Shown here: positions 17,981 to 27,595 of the stretch, in pieces
How the letters are laid out: every line of letters begins with the position of its first letter
Numbering within the stretch: position 1 is the first letter of the stretch
Program-made: the position numbers and the translations under genes
Source: UBA4744 sp963717135
Lineage (GTDB): Bacteria > Actinomycetota > Acidimicrobiia > Spongiisociales > UBA4744
Reading direction: 5' to 3'
NCBI GenBank assembly: GCA_963717135.1
Contig: CAVQVN010000004.1
Span: forward strand, 177,369 to 241,368
Length of the DNA: 64,000 nt
Notes under the pieces: generated by a model
The model's database searches: none
The model's input: the letters and a program-made list of their open reading frames with translations, nothing else
Told to the model about the DNA's origin: nothing

Positions 17981-20024
17981 ATGGCAGACGAAGAGATCAC
18001 CATCCCCAGGAAGAAGACGGCGGACTCCGGAAGAGGCGTCGATCGACCCGGCGGCCCAGCAGATGCTGGCCGTCGCGGATCAGATGGGCGTTACCACCGC
18101 CTTCAGCCGGGCAGACACCATGGTGGCCTGCAACATCGGCTCGGCGGGTTTGTGTTGCAGCCTATGCGGCATGGGTCCCTGCCGGCTGACCAAAGATGGC
18201 ATGACCGGGGTTTGTGGTGCCACGATCGACACGATCCAGGCTCGCAACTTCATTCGATCGGTGGCGGCCGGGTCGGCCGCCCACTCCGACCATGGGCGGG
18301 ACATGGCCTTCACGCTGAAGGCCGTCGCCAACGGCGAAGCCGCCGGTTATGCGATCCGCGATATCGCCAAGCTTCGGACCATCGCGGCGCTTTACGACAT
18401 CCCGGTCGAAGGCCGTTCCCCCGAAGAGATTGCCAACGATCTCGCCGATCTCTACATCGCCCAGTTCGGGCAGCAACGCGGTTCCATCGTTTCGGCCAGA
18501 CGGGCTCCGGAGAAACGAAAGAAGATCTGGGAGGAGCAAGGGGTAATGCCTCGCGGGGTGGACCGTGAGGTCGTCGAAGCGCTCCATCGCACCCACATGG
18601 GTGACGACCAGGAGGCGACCCATATCCTCCAGCACGCCGTGCGCACTGCCCTCGCCGACGGGTGGGGGGGCAGCTTGATAGCCACCGACATCTCGGACAT
18701 CCTGTTCGGCACGCCTGCCCCGCTACTCGGGGAAGCCAACCTCGGAGTATTGAAAGACGACATGGTCAATGTCGTCGTTCACGGGCATGAACCCACTCTC
18801 AGCCAGATGGTGGTGGCCGCCTCTCAGGACCCGGAAATCATCGCCTACGCCAAAGCGGCCGGGGCGGCCGGAATCAATCTCTCCGGTATCTGCTGCACGG
18901 CCAACGAGATCCTGATGCGACAGGGGATTCCCGCCGCCGGGAACTTCCTGCAGCAGGAACTGGCGATCCTCACCGGTTCGGTGGAGGCGATGGTGGTCGA
19001 CGTTCAGTGCATCATGCAGGCGCTGGTGGCGCTGGCGGAGAACTTCCACACCAAGATCATTACCACCTCGCCCAAGGTCAAGATCAAAGGTGCCACGCAC
19101 ATCGAGTTCGACGAACACAATGCTCTTTCCATCGCCAAGAACATCCTCAAAGAGGCCATCGACAACTACGCCAATCGTGGCAACGTCAATATTCCGGACT
19201 ACAAGAACTCGCTGATCCCGGGGTTCTCCCATGAGTACATCAACTACATGCTGGGAGGGTCATATCGGGCATCGTTCCGGCCTCTCAACGACGCCATCAT
19301 GGCCGGACGGATCCGCGGGGTAGCCGCCATCGTCGGCTGTACCAACCCGCGAATCCAGCACGACGCGTATCACACCACGATGACCGAAGAGCTCCTCAAG
19401 CAGGATGTGCTGGTCGTGGAGACCGGCTGCAGTGCCATCGCCAACGCCAAGCTCGGCTTCCTGCTCGGGGAAGCCGGCATCGACCGGGTAGGACCGGGGC
19501 TGCGAGAAGTCTGTGAGACGATCGGGATTCCCCCGGTGCTGCACATGGGATCGTGCGTCGACAACACCCGCATCCTCACCGTCCTCACCCAGATGGTCGA
19601 CGAAGGCGGCCTCGGTGACGACATCAGCGAGATTCCGGCGGTCGGAATCGCCCCGGAATGGATGAGCGAGAAGGCTCTGTCCATTGCCACCTACTGTGTC
19701 GCTTCGGGCGCCTTTGTGATGATGGGCGGGTCCAACCCGGTCGAAGGGCGGGGCGACAAGATGCCCGACAGCATCCTCGTGTCCGACTTCATGAGTTCGG
19801 GTTGGGAGGAGCTCTACGGGGGCAAGCTGGAGTTCGTGGACGACCCGTGGGAGATGATCCAGCGCACGCTCGATCATATCGACAAGAAACGGGCCGCCCT
19901 CGGATTGCCCAAGTACGACCCGTCGCAATTTGGGAAGAGCGGAGATGCCCGACTCCGGGAGATCGAGGCGCTTCCCTTCGAAGAACAGCAGGCCGCTCTT
20001 TACGGCCAGCCGGCTGCGGTATAA
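17981..20024 (+). CDS. acsA: Carbon monoxide dehydrogenase catalytic subunit (contains a frameshift near the start)
   Basis: About 680-residue Ni-Fe CO dehydrogenase (CooS/AcsA). The start is ATG 17981 behind GGGAGAAAC (MADEEITIPRKKTA). One extra base near 18027 then moves the frame to TPEEASIDPAAQQML and the rest of the protein. Cluster D/B cysteines are in CNIGSAGLCCSLCGMGPC plus VCGA. C-cluster ligands are VVHGHEP (His), GICCTANE, VDVQCIMQ, VGCTNPR, ETGCSAI and HMGSCVDN. All six family positions are present, so the enzyme should be competent if the start is intact in the organism. It reduces CO2 to CO or oxidises CO, passing CO to AcsB encoded 12 bp downstream. An apparent in-frame fusion from 17577 is explained under findings. 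Confidence 0.9.
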
Positions 20025-20036
20025 GGGAGAAACGGC

Positions 20037-22325
20037 ATGTCACGCTACATAGCGACCCGGGCCATTCGAGGTGCCAACGCCCTGGTCTCCGAAGCAGAGA
20101 CAATGTTGAATCAGGCACTCGAGGAGAAAGGGCCCGACACCCCGGTCTCGTTCCCCAACACTGCGTACTACCTCCCGGTGATCTTCGGTATGACCGGCCG
20201 CGAGGTCGAGACGCTCGGACAGCTTCCCGAGAGCCTGGCTCATGCCCGCAAACTCCTGCACCCGGTGCCCTCTGATCACCATTGGACGCCATATCTGGGC
20301 GAAACGCTCGACAGCGGCATGGCGACCCTCATCGCCGCCGAGACCATCGAGGCCATCCGGTATGTCTACGGGCTGCAGCCCGAGCCGATGCCCGGCTTCG
20401 CCCTCGCCGGGGGGACCGCCTTCACCAGCCCGGACATGAACGGCGCCGGGGCGGCGGTTGACGGGCACTTGAATGGCGCCATCGACGACATCCAGCTGCG
20501 ATCGTGGGGCATCCAGCTGGTGGACGGGCGGATGCCGGGCTTCGCGGCAATTGTTGGGTGCGCGAGATCCAACGAGGCAGCGGTGCAGATCGTTCGTGAA
20601 CTGCAAAAACGCAACATCTTGTGTTTCTTGTCCGGAAACGTGAACGGTCGCAGCATCATTGATCAGCTCAACGAGGAGGGAGTGGAGCTCGGGTACGACA
20701 CCTACACGGTCCCGTTTGGCACCGACACGATCAGTGCCATCTACGCCCTCGGCTTTGCCACTCGTTCGGCGCTCACCTTCGGCGGTCTGAAAGGTGGGCA
20801 AGCCCGCGAGATCCTGACCTACAACAAGGACCGGGTATTCGCTTTCGTTCTGGCCCTCGGCGAAGTTGACGACCTGAAGTACTCGGCGGCCGCCGGGGCC
20901 ATCAACTTCGGTTTTCCGGTCATTGCCGACACCGTCATTCCCCAGATCCTGCCCAGCGGAATCACCACCTATGAGCACGTGGTCTCTCAGCCGTGGAATG
21001 AGATCGAAGGGGCCAACGACTCGGAGAAGGCCGAACGGCTCGTGCAGAAATGTATCGAGGTGCGCGGGGTAAAAGTCCAGGTGGCCGACGTGCCCGTGCC
21101 GGTCCCCTACGGGTCCGCCTTCGAAGGGGAAGTGGTTCGCAAAGCCGACATGCGGGTCGAATTCGGAGGCCGGGGTTCGCGCTGTTTCGAGTACTTGAAG
21201 ATGGCCAAGCTCGACGAGCTGACCGACGGCAAGATCGAGGTGGTGGGCCCGGACTTCTCGGAAGTCGAAGATCAGGGCAGTCTGGACATGGGCATAGTCA
21301 TCGAGGTCGCCGGCCGCCAGATGGAGCAGGATTTCGAACCGGTGCTCGAACGCCAGATCCACTATTTCGTCAACGGCGCATCGGGTATCCAACACATCGG
21401 CCAGCGCGACATCGCCTGGATCCGTATCTCGAGCAAAGCCGCGGCGGCCGGGTTCGATCTGGAGCACTTTGGGAAGATCGTGCACGCCCGTCTCCACTCC
21501 GATTTTGGGGCCATTGTCGACAAGGTCCAGGTCACGATCTACACAGATCACGATCAAGTCGAGGCCAAGCTTCTCGAGGCTCGTGAGGCCTACACCTTCC
21601 GAAACAAACGGTTGGAGGATCTCACCGACGACGCGGTCGACGAGTTCTACTCGTGCACGTTGTGTCAGTCGTTTGCCCCGAATCACGTCTGCATCGTTAG
21701 CCCGGAACGTTTGGGTTTGTGCGGCGCCTACAACTGGCTGGACTGCAAAGCCTCCTTCAACATCAACCCCACCGGCCCCAACCAACCCATCAAGCTGGGA
21801 AGAAAGGTCGATCTCGACCAGGGCTATTGGGAGGGGACCAACGACTACGCCAAGGTGGGTTCGCACGGCGTGGTCGAAGAGGTGGCGATGTACTCGATCA
21901 TGGAAAACCCCATGACCGCCTGTGGTTGCTTCGAGTGCATAGTCATGTTGATTCCCGAAGCCAACGGCGTCATGGTGGTGAGCCGTGAGGACACCAGCAT
22001 GACTCCGGCCGGGATGACGTTCAGCACGCTGGCCGGCATGGCCGGGGGCGGTATCCAGACTCCCGGGGTGATGGGGGTCGGGAAGTTCTACCTGATCAGT
22101 CCCAAGTTCATTTCCGCCGACGGTGGTTTCCAGCGAGTCGTGTGGATGAGCAGCATCCTCAAGGACACCATGGCAGAAGAGCTGAAGGCAGTCGCGGCGC
22201 GGGTCGGTGACGCGGAACTCATCGACCGGATCGCCGACGAGCGATCCGTTTCCACCGTGGAGGAACTCCTCCCCTGGATGGAAGCGAACAACCACCCGGC
22301 GTTGACGATGGATCCTATCTTCTGA
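20037..22325 (+). CDS. acsB: Acetyl-CoA synthase subunit
   Basis: 762-aa bacterial acetyl-CoA synthase, slightly longer than the roughly 730-aa Moorella protein. The A-cluster cysteines are intact: CTLCQSFAPNHVC then LGLCGAYNWLDC (about 540-575), and the proximal Ni-binding Cys-Gly-Cys in TACGCFECIVML (about 640). The N-terminal CODH-docking domain contains FPNTAYYLPVIFGMTG and AIVGCARSNEAA. It condenses CO from AcsA, a methyl group from the corrinoid protein and CoA. Gene order acsA-acsB-acsD-acsC differs from the Moorella cluster. Start ATG 20037 has GGGAGAAAC upstream. No frameshift was seen. Confidence 0.95.
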   Translation: MSRYIATRAIRGANALVSEAETMLNQALEEKGPDTPVSFPNTAYYLPVIFGMTGREVETLGQLPESLAHARKLLHPVPSDHHWTPYLGETLDSGMATLIAAETIEAIRYVYGLQPEPMPGFALAGGTAFTSPDMNGAGAAVDGHLNGAIDDIQLRSWGIQLVDGRMPGFAAIVGCARSNEAAVQIVRELQKRNILCFLSGNVNGRSIIDQLNEEGVELGYDTYTVPFGTDTISAIYALGFATRSALTFGGLKGGQAREILTYNKDRVFAFVLALGEVDDLKYSAAAGAINFGFPVIADTVIPQILPSGITTYEHVVSQPWNEIEGANDSEKAERLVQKCIEVRGVKVQVADVPVPVPYGSAFEGEVVRKADMRVEFGGRGSRCFEYLKMAKLDELTDGKIEVVGPDFSEVEDQGSLDMGIVIEVAGRQMEQDFEPVLERQIHYFVNGASGIQHIGQRDIAWIRISSKAAAAGFDLEHFGKIVHARLHSDFGAIVDKVQVTIYTDHDQVEAKLLEAREAYTFRNKRLEDLTDDAVDEFYSCTLCQSFAPNHVCIVSPERLGLCGAYNWLDCKASFNINPTGPNQPIKLGRKVDLDQGYWEGTNDYAKVGSHGVVEEVAMYSIMENPMTACGCFECIVMLIPEANGVMVVSREDTSMTPAGMTFSTLAGMAGGGIQTPGVMGVGKFYLISPKFISADGGFQRVVWMSSILKDTMAEELKAVAARVGDAELIDRIADERSVSTVEELLPWMEANNHPALTMDPIF

Positions 22326-22385
22326 TGCGCCGAGCTCATTTGGATATCAGACAAATCGGAATCGCCGTTATCGGGAGCGAGTCGT

Positions 22386-23357
22386 ATGCCCATTGACATC
22401 CCCAAAGACAACTGGCCGGGAGCGGTCAAAACCGTCACCCTCGGGGCCACCAGCGAGCAAGGAGGTACGAGGTCATCGACCGTCACGATCGGCGGTGACC
22501 AAGCGTTGCCGTTCATGCACTTCGAGAAGCCGACCGTCAATCGACCGGTCATTGCCATGGAGATAACTCCGGTTCGCCCGGATGAATGGTCCCCCGTCCT
22601 GCTCGAAGCCTGGGGAGAGTTGGTCGATGATGCGGGAGCCTGGGCCAAGGCCTGTGAGGAGGCCGGCGCCGACCTGATCGTGCTCTTGTTCGGATCGAAA
22701 GGCCCCGACGGAGAGCCGGTAACAGCGGATTTCGCGGTTAGTTCGGTCAAAGCGGTGCTCGGTGCCACCGGACTGCCCCTGGTGGTGCAGGGACCGGGGC
22801 AGGCAGAGGTCGACAACTCGATCCTGGTCCCGATCGCCGATGCAACCAAAGGTGAACGGCTGGTGTTGGGACTGTGCGAGGACAAAAACTACCGGACGAT
22901 CGTTGCTTCGGCCATGGCCAACGACCACCTGGTGCTAGGGCGCACCCCGATGGACGTGAACCTGGCGAAGCAGCTCAACATCCTCATGACCGACATGGGC
23001 TTGCCGCTCGACCGGATAGTGATGGATCCCACCACCGGAGCGCTCGGCTACGGGATCGAGTACGGCTACTCCGTGATGGAGCGGCTGCGCTTGGCCGCCC
23101 TGCAAGGTGACGCCATGACCCAGCTACCGATGATGGTGAACCCGGGTTTCGAGACCTGGAAGACCAAGGAATCCAAGGTTGGCGAGGGGGTCCCCGAGAC
23201 GTGGGGCGAATGGGTCGAACGGGGAGTCAACTGGGAGACCCTGACCGCCGTGTCGTTGATCGAAGCCGGCGCCAATGTGGTCGTCCTCCGTCATCCAGAG
23301 AGTCTCAAACGGGTCAGAGCGGCCATCGATGAGCTCATGGCCTTCGAGACGGTGTAG
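22386..23357 (+). CDS. acsD: Corrinoid iron-sulfur protein small subunit
   Basis: 323-aa TIM-barrel subunit of the corrinoid Fe-S protein (CFeSP), which with AcsC carries the methyl-cobalamin that feeds acetyl-CoA synthase. Family motifs are RPVIAMEITPVRPDEW (about 57-72), a CEDKNYRTIVASAMANDH stretch (about 164-181), DPTTGALGYGIEYGYSVMER (about 218-237) and GVNWETLTAVSLIEAGAN near the C-terminus. Length matches the family. It lies 60 bp after acsB and 9 bp before acsC, with a purine-rich site before the ATG. Confidence 0.93.
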   Translation: MPIDIPKDNWPGAVKTVTLGATSEQGGTRSSTVTIGGDQALPFMHFEKPTVNRPVIAMEITPVRPDEWSPVLLEAWGELVDDAGAWAKACEEAGADLIVLLFGSKGPDGEPVTADFAVSSVKAVLGATGLPLVVQGPGQAEVDNSILVPIADATKGERLVLGLCEDKNYRTIVASAMANDHLVLGRTPMDVNLAKQLNILMTDMGLPLDRIVMDPTTGALGYGIEYGYSVMERLRLAALQGDAMTQLPMMVNPGFETWKTKESKVGEGVPETWGEWVERGVNWETLTAVSLIEAGANVVVLRHPESLKRVRAAIDELMAFETV

Positions 23358-23366
23358 GAGAGAACC

Positions 23367-24707
23367 ATGGCGCTTTCTGGAATCCAGATCTACAAAATGC
23401 TCCCGCAGACGAACTGCAAGGAGTGCGGTTTCCCCACCTGCCTGGCGTTTGCGATGAAGCTCGCCGCCAAACAGGTCGAACTCGACGATTGCCCGTACGT
23501 AACGGATGAAGCAAAGACCGAGCTGGCCGAATCCGCCGCTCCGCCGATCCGGCTGATCACCCTCAAGGGTCAAGCCGGCGAGGCGAAAGCCGGCAATGAG
23601 GTCGTGCTGTTCCGTCACGAGAAGAAGTTCTTCAACCGTCCCGGGGTTCTCATCCGGGTTCTAGATACGGCCGACTCGGAGTCGATTGCCGCCAAGGTCA
23701 AGGCGGCGGCGTCGTACTCCGTTGACTACGTTGGAATGGAACTGGCCATCGATGGCTTTGCGGTGGAAGCGACCTCCGGGGACGGGGCGGCCTTTGCTGC
23801 GGCGGTGGAAGCGGTGCGGGGCTCGACCGGGTTGCCACTGATCCTGGTGGGCAGCGATCCGGCGGTAATGTCGAGCGGCCTTGACAAACTGAAGGGAGAA
23901 GCGCCCCTCATCCTCGGGGCCGATGCAGACAATTGGGAGGCAATGGCCGATCTGGCCGTCAAGCACAACGCCCCGTTGGGGGTCAAAGGTGGAACCCTGG
24001 AGGAACTCGCCGACCTGACGGAGAAGATCAAGGAAAAGGGTGTCGAGGATCTGGTGTTATACCCGGCGGTCAAGGGTCTGGGCGGTTCGCTGGCCCTCAA
24101 CACACAGATCCGGCGGCTGGCTCTCAAGAATTTCCGCCCGCTCGGCTATCCCACCATCGCATTCGCCACGGACTCCGGAGATCCTGGTCACGAATCTTTG
24201 CTGGCTACCCAGGCCCTCTGCAAGTACGCAGGTTTTGTGGTGCTCGACACCTTCGCGCCCGAGTTGATGTATCCGATCCTGGTGCTCCGCGAAAACATCT
24301 ACACCGATCCGCAGAAGCCGATCCAGGTCCAGCCGGCCGTCTATGAGATAAACGACCCGAAACCGTCGGATCCCGTGTTGGTGACGACCAACTTCAGCAT
24401 CACCTACTTCAGCGTCGCCAACGAGGTGGAAGGCGCCGGGCTGCCCGCCTGGCTCCTGGTCACCGACGCCGAAGGAATGAGTGTCCTGACGGCCTGGGCC
24501 GCGGGGAAGTTCGATGCCGAAAGGATCGCCAAGGCGGTCAAGGAGTTCGGGATAGCCGACAAAGTCGATCGCAAGCTCATCGTGCTCCCCGGACACACAG
24601 CGGTGCTCTCCGGTGAACTCGAGGAGGAGTTGCCCGACTGGGACATCAAAGTTGGGCCCAGGGAAGCGGTCGACCTGCCCGGCTACATGAAGACTGTCCT
24701 CACGTAG
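23367..24707 (+). CDS. acsC: Corrinoid iron-sulfur protein large subunit
   Basis: 446-aa large subunit of CFeSP. The N-terminal [4Fe-4S] domain has the pattern C-x2-C-x4-C-x16-C in NCKECGFPTC up to DDCPYV (residues about 17-42), which supplies the low-potential electron for cobalt re-reduction. The middle TIM barrel (about 90-310) and the C-terminal corrinoid-binding domain follow; the latter contains FSITYFSVANEVEGAGLPAW. The final stretch, KLIVLPGHTAVLSGELEEEL, contributes to cofactor binding. Length is as expected for the family (about 446 aa). The corrinoid in this protein accepts the methyl group from AcsE. Confidence 0.94.
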   Translation: MALSGIQIYKMLPQTNCKECGFPTCLAFAMKLAAKQVELDDCPYVTDEAKTELAESAAPPIRLITLKGQAGEAKAGNEVVLFRHEKKFFNRPGVLIRVLDTADSESIAAKVKAAASYSVDYVGMELAIDGFAVEATSGDGAAFAAAVEAVRGSTGLPLILVGSDPAVMSSGLDKLKGEAPLILGADADNWEAMADLAVKHNAPLGVKGGTLEELADLTEKIKEKGVEDLVLYPAVKGLGGSLALNTQIRRLALKNFRPLGYPTIAFATDSGDPGHESLLATQALCKYAGFVVLDTFAPELMYPILVLRENIYTDPQKPIQVQPAVYEINDPKPSDPVLVTTNFSITYFSVANEVEGAGLPAWLLVTDAEGMSVLTAWAAGKFDAERIAKAVKEFGIADKVDRKLIVLPGHTAVLSGELEEELPDWDIKVGPREAVDLPGYMKTVLT

Positions 24708-24730
24708 CCGAAGGGGGAGCGGGAATCGTA

Positions 24731-26641
24731 ATGGCCGAATACACCGTCCGCTTCGATTCCCAACCCGAGCCGGTCGACGTCCCCGCTGGGGCATTGCTCG
24801 TCGAAGCGGCCCGTGAATGTGGTGTGGAGATCAGCCAACCCTGCGGCGGCCAGGGACGCTGCGGGCGGTGTGCCGTGCGGATCGAATCAGGTCAGGTGCG
24901 GCGCCGCAGTGTGCTGCGGTTGTCGAAGGCCGATATCGAGGCCGGTTATGCCCTCGCCTGCCAGACCGTGGTGGAAGGCGACGTGTCCGTCATTGTTCCA
25001 CCGCCGGAACAGATCCAGCGGCGGCTCACCACGGATCACATCGCCCCCGAAGCGTTGGTCCCCGACGGCTACGACCCGGAGCGGGTCCAAACGGTCCGGC
25101 GGGTGGTTCTGCAGCTAACGCCCCCCTCGATGGACGATCAGACTGATGATTGGGGTCGTCTGGAGACGGCGCTCCGGCGCGTGGCCGATATCCAACGGCT
25201 CGATACGTCCCTTGAACAGATCCGCAAACTCGGTGCGGTGCTGCGTTCCTCCGATTGGCACATCGCCCTGACGTACGACACCGGCCGGGAGACGAACGGG
25301 GCCGCCCGGCTCATCCGGGTCCAGCCTGCTTCCCGGGCGGAAGAGGAAGCTCTCTGCGGGCTGGCCGTCGACGTGGGGACCACCACGGTCACCGTCTGGC
25401 TGGTCGACCTCCTCAGCGGGAACGTCATGTTTCAGGGCAGCGAGTACAACCGGCAGATCAGCCGCGGCGAGGATGTGATCTCGCGGATCATCTTCGGCAG
25501 CAAGAACGGCGGGGGCGCCGAACTGCGAGAATTGGTCCTGCAGACCGTCAACGATCTGGTCGAGACGGCCTGCAACAAGACGGGGATCACCGCCAAGGAA
25601 ATCGTCAAGGCGACCGTGAGCGGTAACAGCACCATGATGCATCTGCTCTTGGGGATTCCGCCCGAGAGTATTCGCCTCGAGCCCTTCATCACTCCTATCA
25701 ACAACCTGCCGTTGTTGCAGGCCAGTGACGTGGGAATCATGATGAATGCCGACGGCATCGTTGATCCTCTCCCCGGGGTAGCCAGCTATGTTGGCGCCGA
25801 TATCACCGCCGGGGTGTTCGCCTCGGATCTGCGGTCGTCACCGGCTACAACCCTGTTCATCGACGTCGGGACCAACGGCGAGATAGTGCTCGGATCTTCC
25901 GAGTGGCTGGTCACCTGCGCTTGCTCGGCGGGTCCCGCCTTCGAAGGGGCCGGCGTGTTGCACGGCATGCGGGCCGATACGGGTGCCATCGAGGAAGTGT
26001 GGGTCGACGGCAAGACATATGAGCCCACCTCCCGGGTGATCGGCAATGTAGCGCCCCGCGGTATATGCGGAAGCGGACTGATCTCACTCGTGGCGGAGAT
26101 GTTCATCACCGGTATTCTCGACAAAGGTGGTCACATCAACCAGGCCCTCGGCACTCCCCGGGTGCGCCGCAGTCTGCACGGGGCCGAGTATGTGATTGCC
26201 TGGGCGGCCGAGACCGAGACCGGTGAGGACATCGTCATCACCAGAGTGGACATCGACAATCTGATGAGAGCCAAGGCAGCCATTTACGCGGGCTTCAACG
26301 TTCTCGCCGACGGAGTGGGGATTGAGCTCGAATCGGCCGAACAGGTCCTGATCGGCGGATCTTTCGGCAAGTACATCAACGTTGAGAAGGCAATCGACAT
26401 CGGCCTCCTCCCGGACATCCCCTGGGAACGGTTCGACTTCTTGGGCAACACTTCGGTCAGGGGTGCCTACCTGGCGCTTCTCGACCGTGAGGCGCGGGCC
26501 GAAATCGCCGAGATCGCCTCGTCGATGACTTACATCGAATTGTCGGCCGACAACTCGTTCTATGAGGCGTTCACCTCGGCGTTGTTTCTGCCTCACACTG
26601 ATCTTTCCCGCTTCCCGTCGGTGGCAGCGGCGATGACATAG
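24731..26641 (+). CDS. acsV: Reductive activator of the corrinoid Fe-S protein
   Basis: 636-aa RACo-type protein. An N-terminal [2Fe-2S] ferredoxin domain shows PCGGQGRCGRC (C-x5-C-x2-C, about residues 37-47) and the fourth Cys in LACQTVV. A linker is followed by an ASKHA-type ATPase region: GLAVDVGTTTVTVWLVDL (about 215-232), SGNSTMMHLLLG, DVGTNGEIVLG and LIGGSFGKYIN. The protein uses ATP to restore inactive Co(II) CFeSP to Co(I). It is translated 24 bp after acsC and 13 bp before acsE, consistent with cotranscription. Confidence 0.92.
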   Translation: MAEYTVRFDSQPEPVDVPAGALLVEAARECGVEISQPCGGQGRCGRCAVRIESGQVRRRSVLRLSKADIEAGYALACQTVVEGDVSVIVPPPEQIQRRLTTDHIAPEALVPDGYDPERVQTVRRVVLQLTPPSMDDQTDDWGRLETALRRVADIQRLDTSLEQIRKLGAVLRSSDWHIALTYDTGRETNGAARLIRVQPASRAEEEALCGLAVDVGTTTVTVWLVDLLSGNVMFQGSEYNRQISRGEDVISRIIFGSKNGGGAELRELVLQTVNDLVETACNKTGITAKEIVKATVSGNSTMMHLLLGIPPESIRLEPFITPINNLPLLQASDVGIMMNADGIVDPLPGVASYVGADITAGVFASDLRSSPATTLFIDVGTNGEIVLGSSEWLVTCACSAGPAFEGAGVLHGMRADTGAIEEVWVDGKTYEPTSRVIGNVAPRGICGSGLISLVAEMFITGILDKGGHINQALGTPRVRRSLHGAEYVIAWAAETETGEDIVITRVDIDNLMRAKAAIYAGFNVLADGVGIELESAEQVLIGGSFGKYINVEKAIDIGLLPDIPWERFDFLGNTSVRGAYLALLDREARAEIAEIASSMTYIELSADNSFYEAFTSALFLPHTDLSRFPSVAAAMT

Positions 26642-26653
26642 GAAGGACTGACC

Positions 26654-27577
26654 ATGTACATCATCGGCGAAAACATCCACATCATCTCCGACAGCGTCAA
26701 AGCCGCGCTGGCGGACCGCGACGCCCGGTTTTTCCAGAAACTCGCCGTTGCTCAAGTGGAAGCCGGGGCCCAAGCCCTGGACCTCAACCTCGGGCCACGC
26801 AAGAAGGACTGGGAGGAAGTCTTCCCCTGGATGGTGAAGACCGTCGAGGAAGTGGTCGATGTTCCCCTGAGTCTGGACAGCACCAACCTGGCCGGAATCG
26901 AGGCGGGACTCAAAGCCATCACCAAAGCCCAGCCGATCATCAATTCGGTGTCGGCCGAGGAAGAACGGCTCGAGGCAGTCCCGCTGGTCGCCAAGAAGTA
27001 CAACGCCAAACTGGTGGCTCTGACGATGGGCAAGAGCGGAATTCCCGTCTCCGCAGATGAACGGGTCACGATTGCCATCGAGCAACTCATTCCGCGTTTG
27101 CTGGAGATCGACTATCCAATCTCGGATCTGATCATCGATCCACTGGTGCTGACCGTCTCGGGCTGCCAGGAATACGCCCCCGAACTGATCGAAGCGATCC
27201 GCACCTTGCAGGTCGTCTGGGATCCGCCCCCGGCCATCTCGGTGGGTCTGTCGAACGTTTCCAACGCGGTGCCCACCAAGAACCGCTCGTTGATCAACCG
27301 CGTGTACCTCGCCATGCTGATGGGCGGTGGATTGCAGATGATGATCGCCGACCCCTTCGACGAAAAGCAAAACGAGGTCATTCGGGTCATCGAAGAGAGG
27401 GACGACCGCGACCCGGTCGGCAAGCTCTATCTGGCGATCAGCGACCGGATCGCGGCCATGGAAGAACCTTCTATCGACGATGTCGACATGAGTGATCCGG
27501 AGCAGGCGAAGATCTGGAAAACGGTACAGATCCTGCTCAACAAGGTCATCTACGCCGAGTCGTACCTGCAGCAGTAA
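26654..27577 (+). CDS. acsE: Methyltetrahydrofolate:corrinoid Fe-S protein methyltransferase
   Basis: 307-aa pterin-binding TIM-barrel enzyme, some 45 residues longer than the about 262-aa Moorella AcsE, the extra length being at the C-terminus. Substrate-binding motifs are IGENIHIISD at the N-terminus, LDLNLGP, LSLDSTN (about 73-79), INSVSAEEER, LIIDPLVLTVS (about 158-168) and VGLSNVSNAVP (about 197-207). It moves the methyl group of methyl-tetrahydrofolate to the cobalt of AcsCD. It is placed directly before the methylene-THF reductase gene, so the two last methyl-branch steps are encoded together. Confidence 0.92.
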   Translation: MYIIGENIHIISDSVKAALADRDARFFQKLAVAQVEAGAQALDLNLGPRKKDWEEVFPWMVKTVEEVVDVPLSLDSTNLAGIEAGLKAITKAQPIINSVSAEEERLEAVPLVAKKYNAKLVALTMGKSGIPVSADERVTIAIEQLIPRLLEIDYPISDLIIDPLVLTVSGCQEYAPELIEAIRTLQVVWDPPPAISVGLSNVSNAVPTKNRSLINRVYLAMLMGGGLQMMIADPFDEKQNEVIRVIEERDDRDPVGKLYLAISDRIAAMEEPSIDDVDMSDPEQAKIWKTVQILLNKVIYAESYLQQ

Positions 27578-27595
27578 GCGGGAAGGAGCCGATTG

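Noticed and set aside
17472..20024. A single 850-residue HMA-CO dehydrogenase fusion
   Set aside because: The linker is low-complexity, and the alternative frame between about 17819 and 18027 gives proper protein ends, a stop, a ribosome binding site and a start. Two genes with one indel each explain it better.
20040..22295. A 751-aa minus-strand ORF opposite acsB
   Set aside because: It mirrors acsB codons in the antisense frame; the acsB reading is unambiguous from its metal-site motifs.
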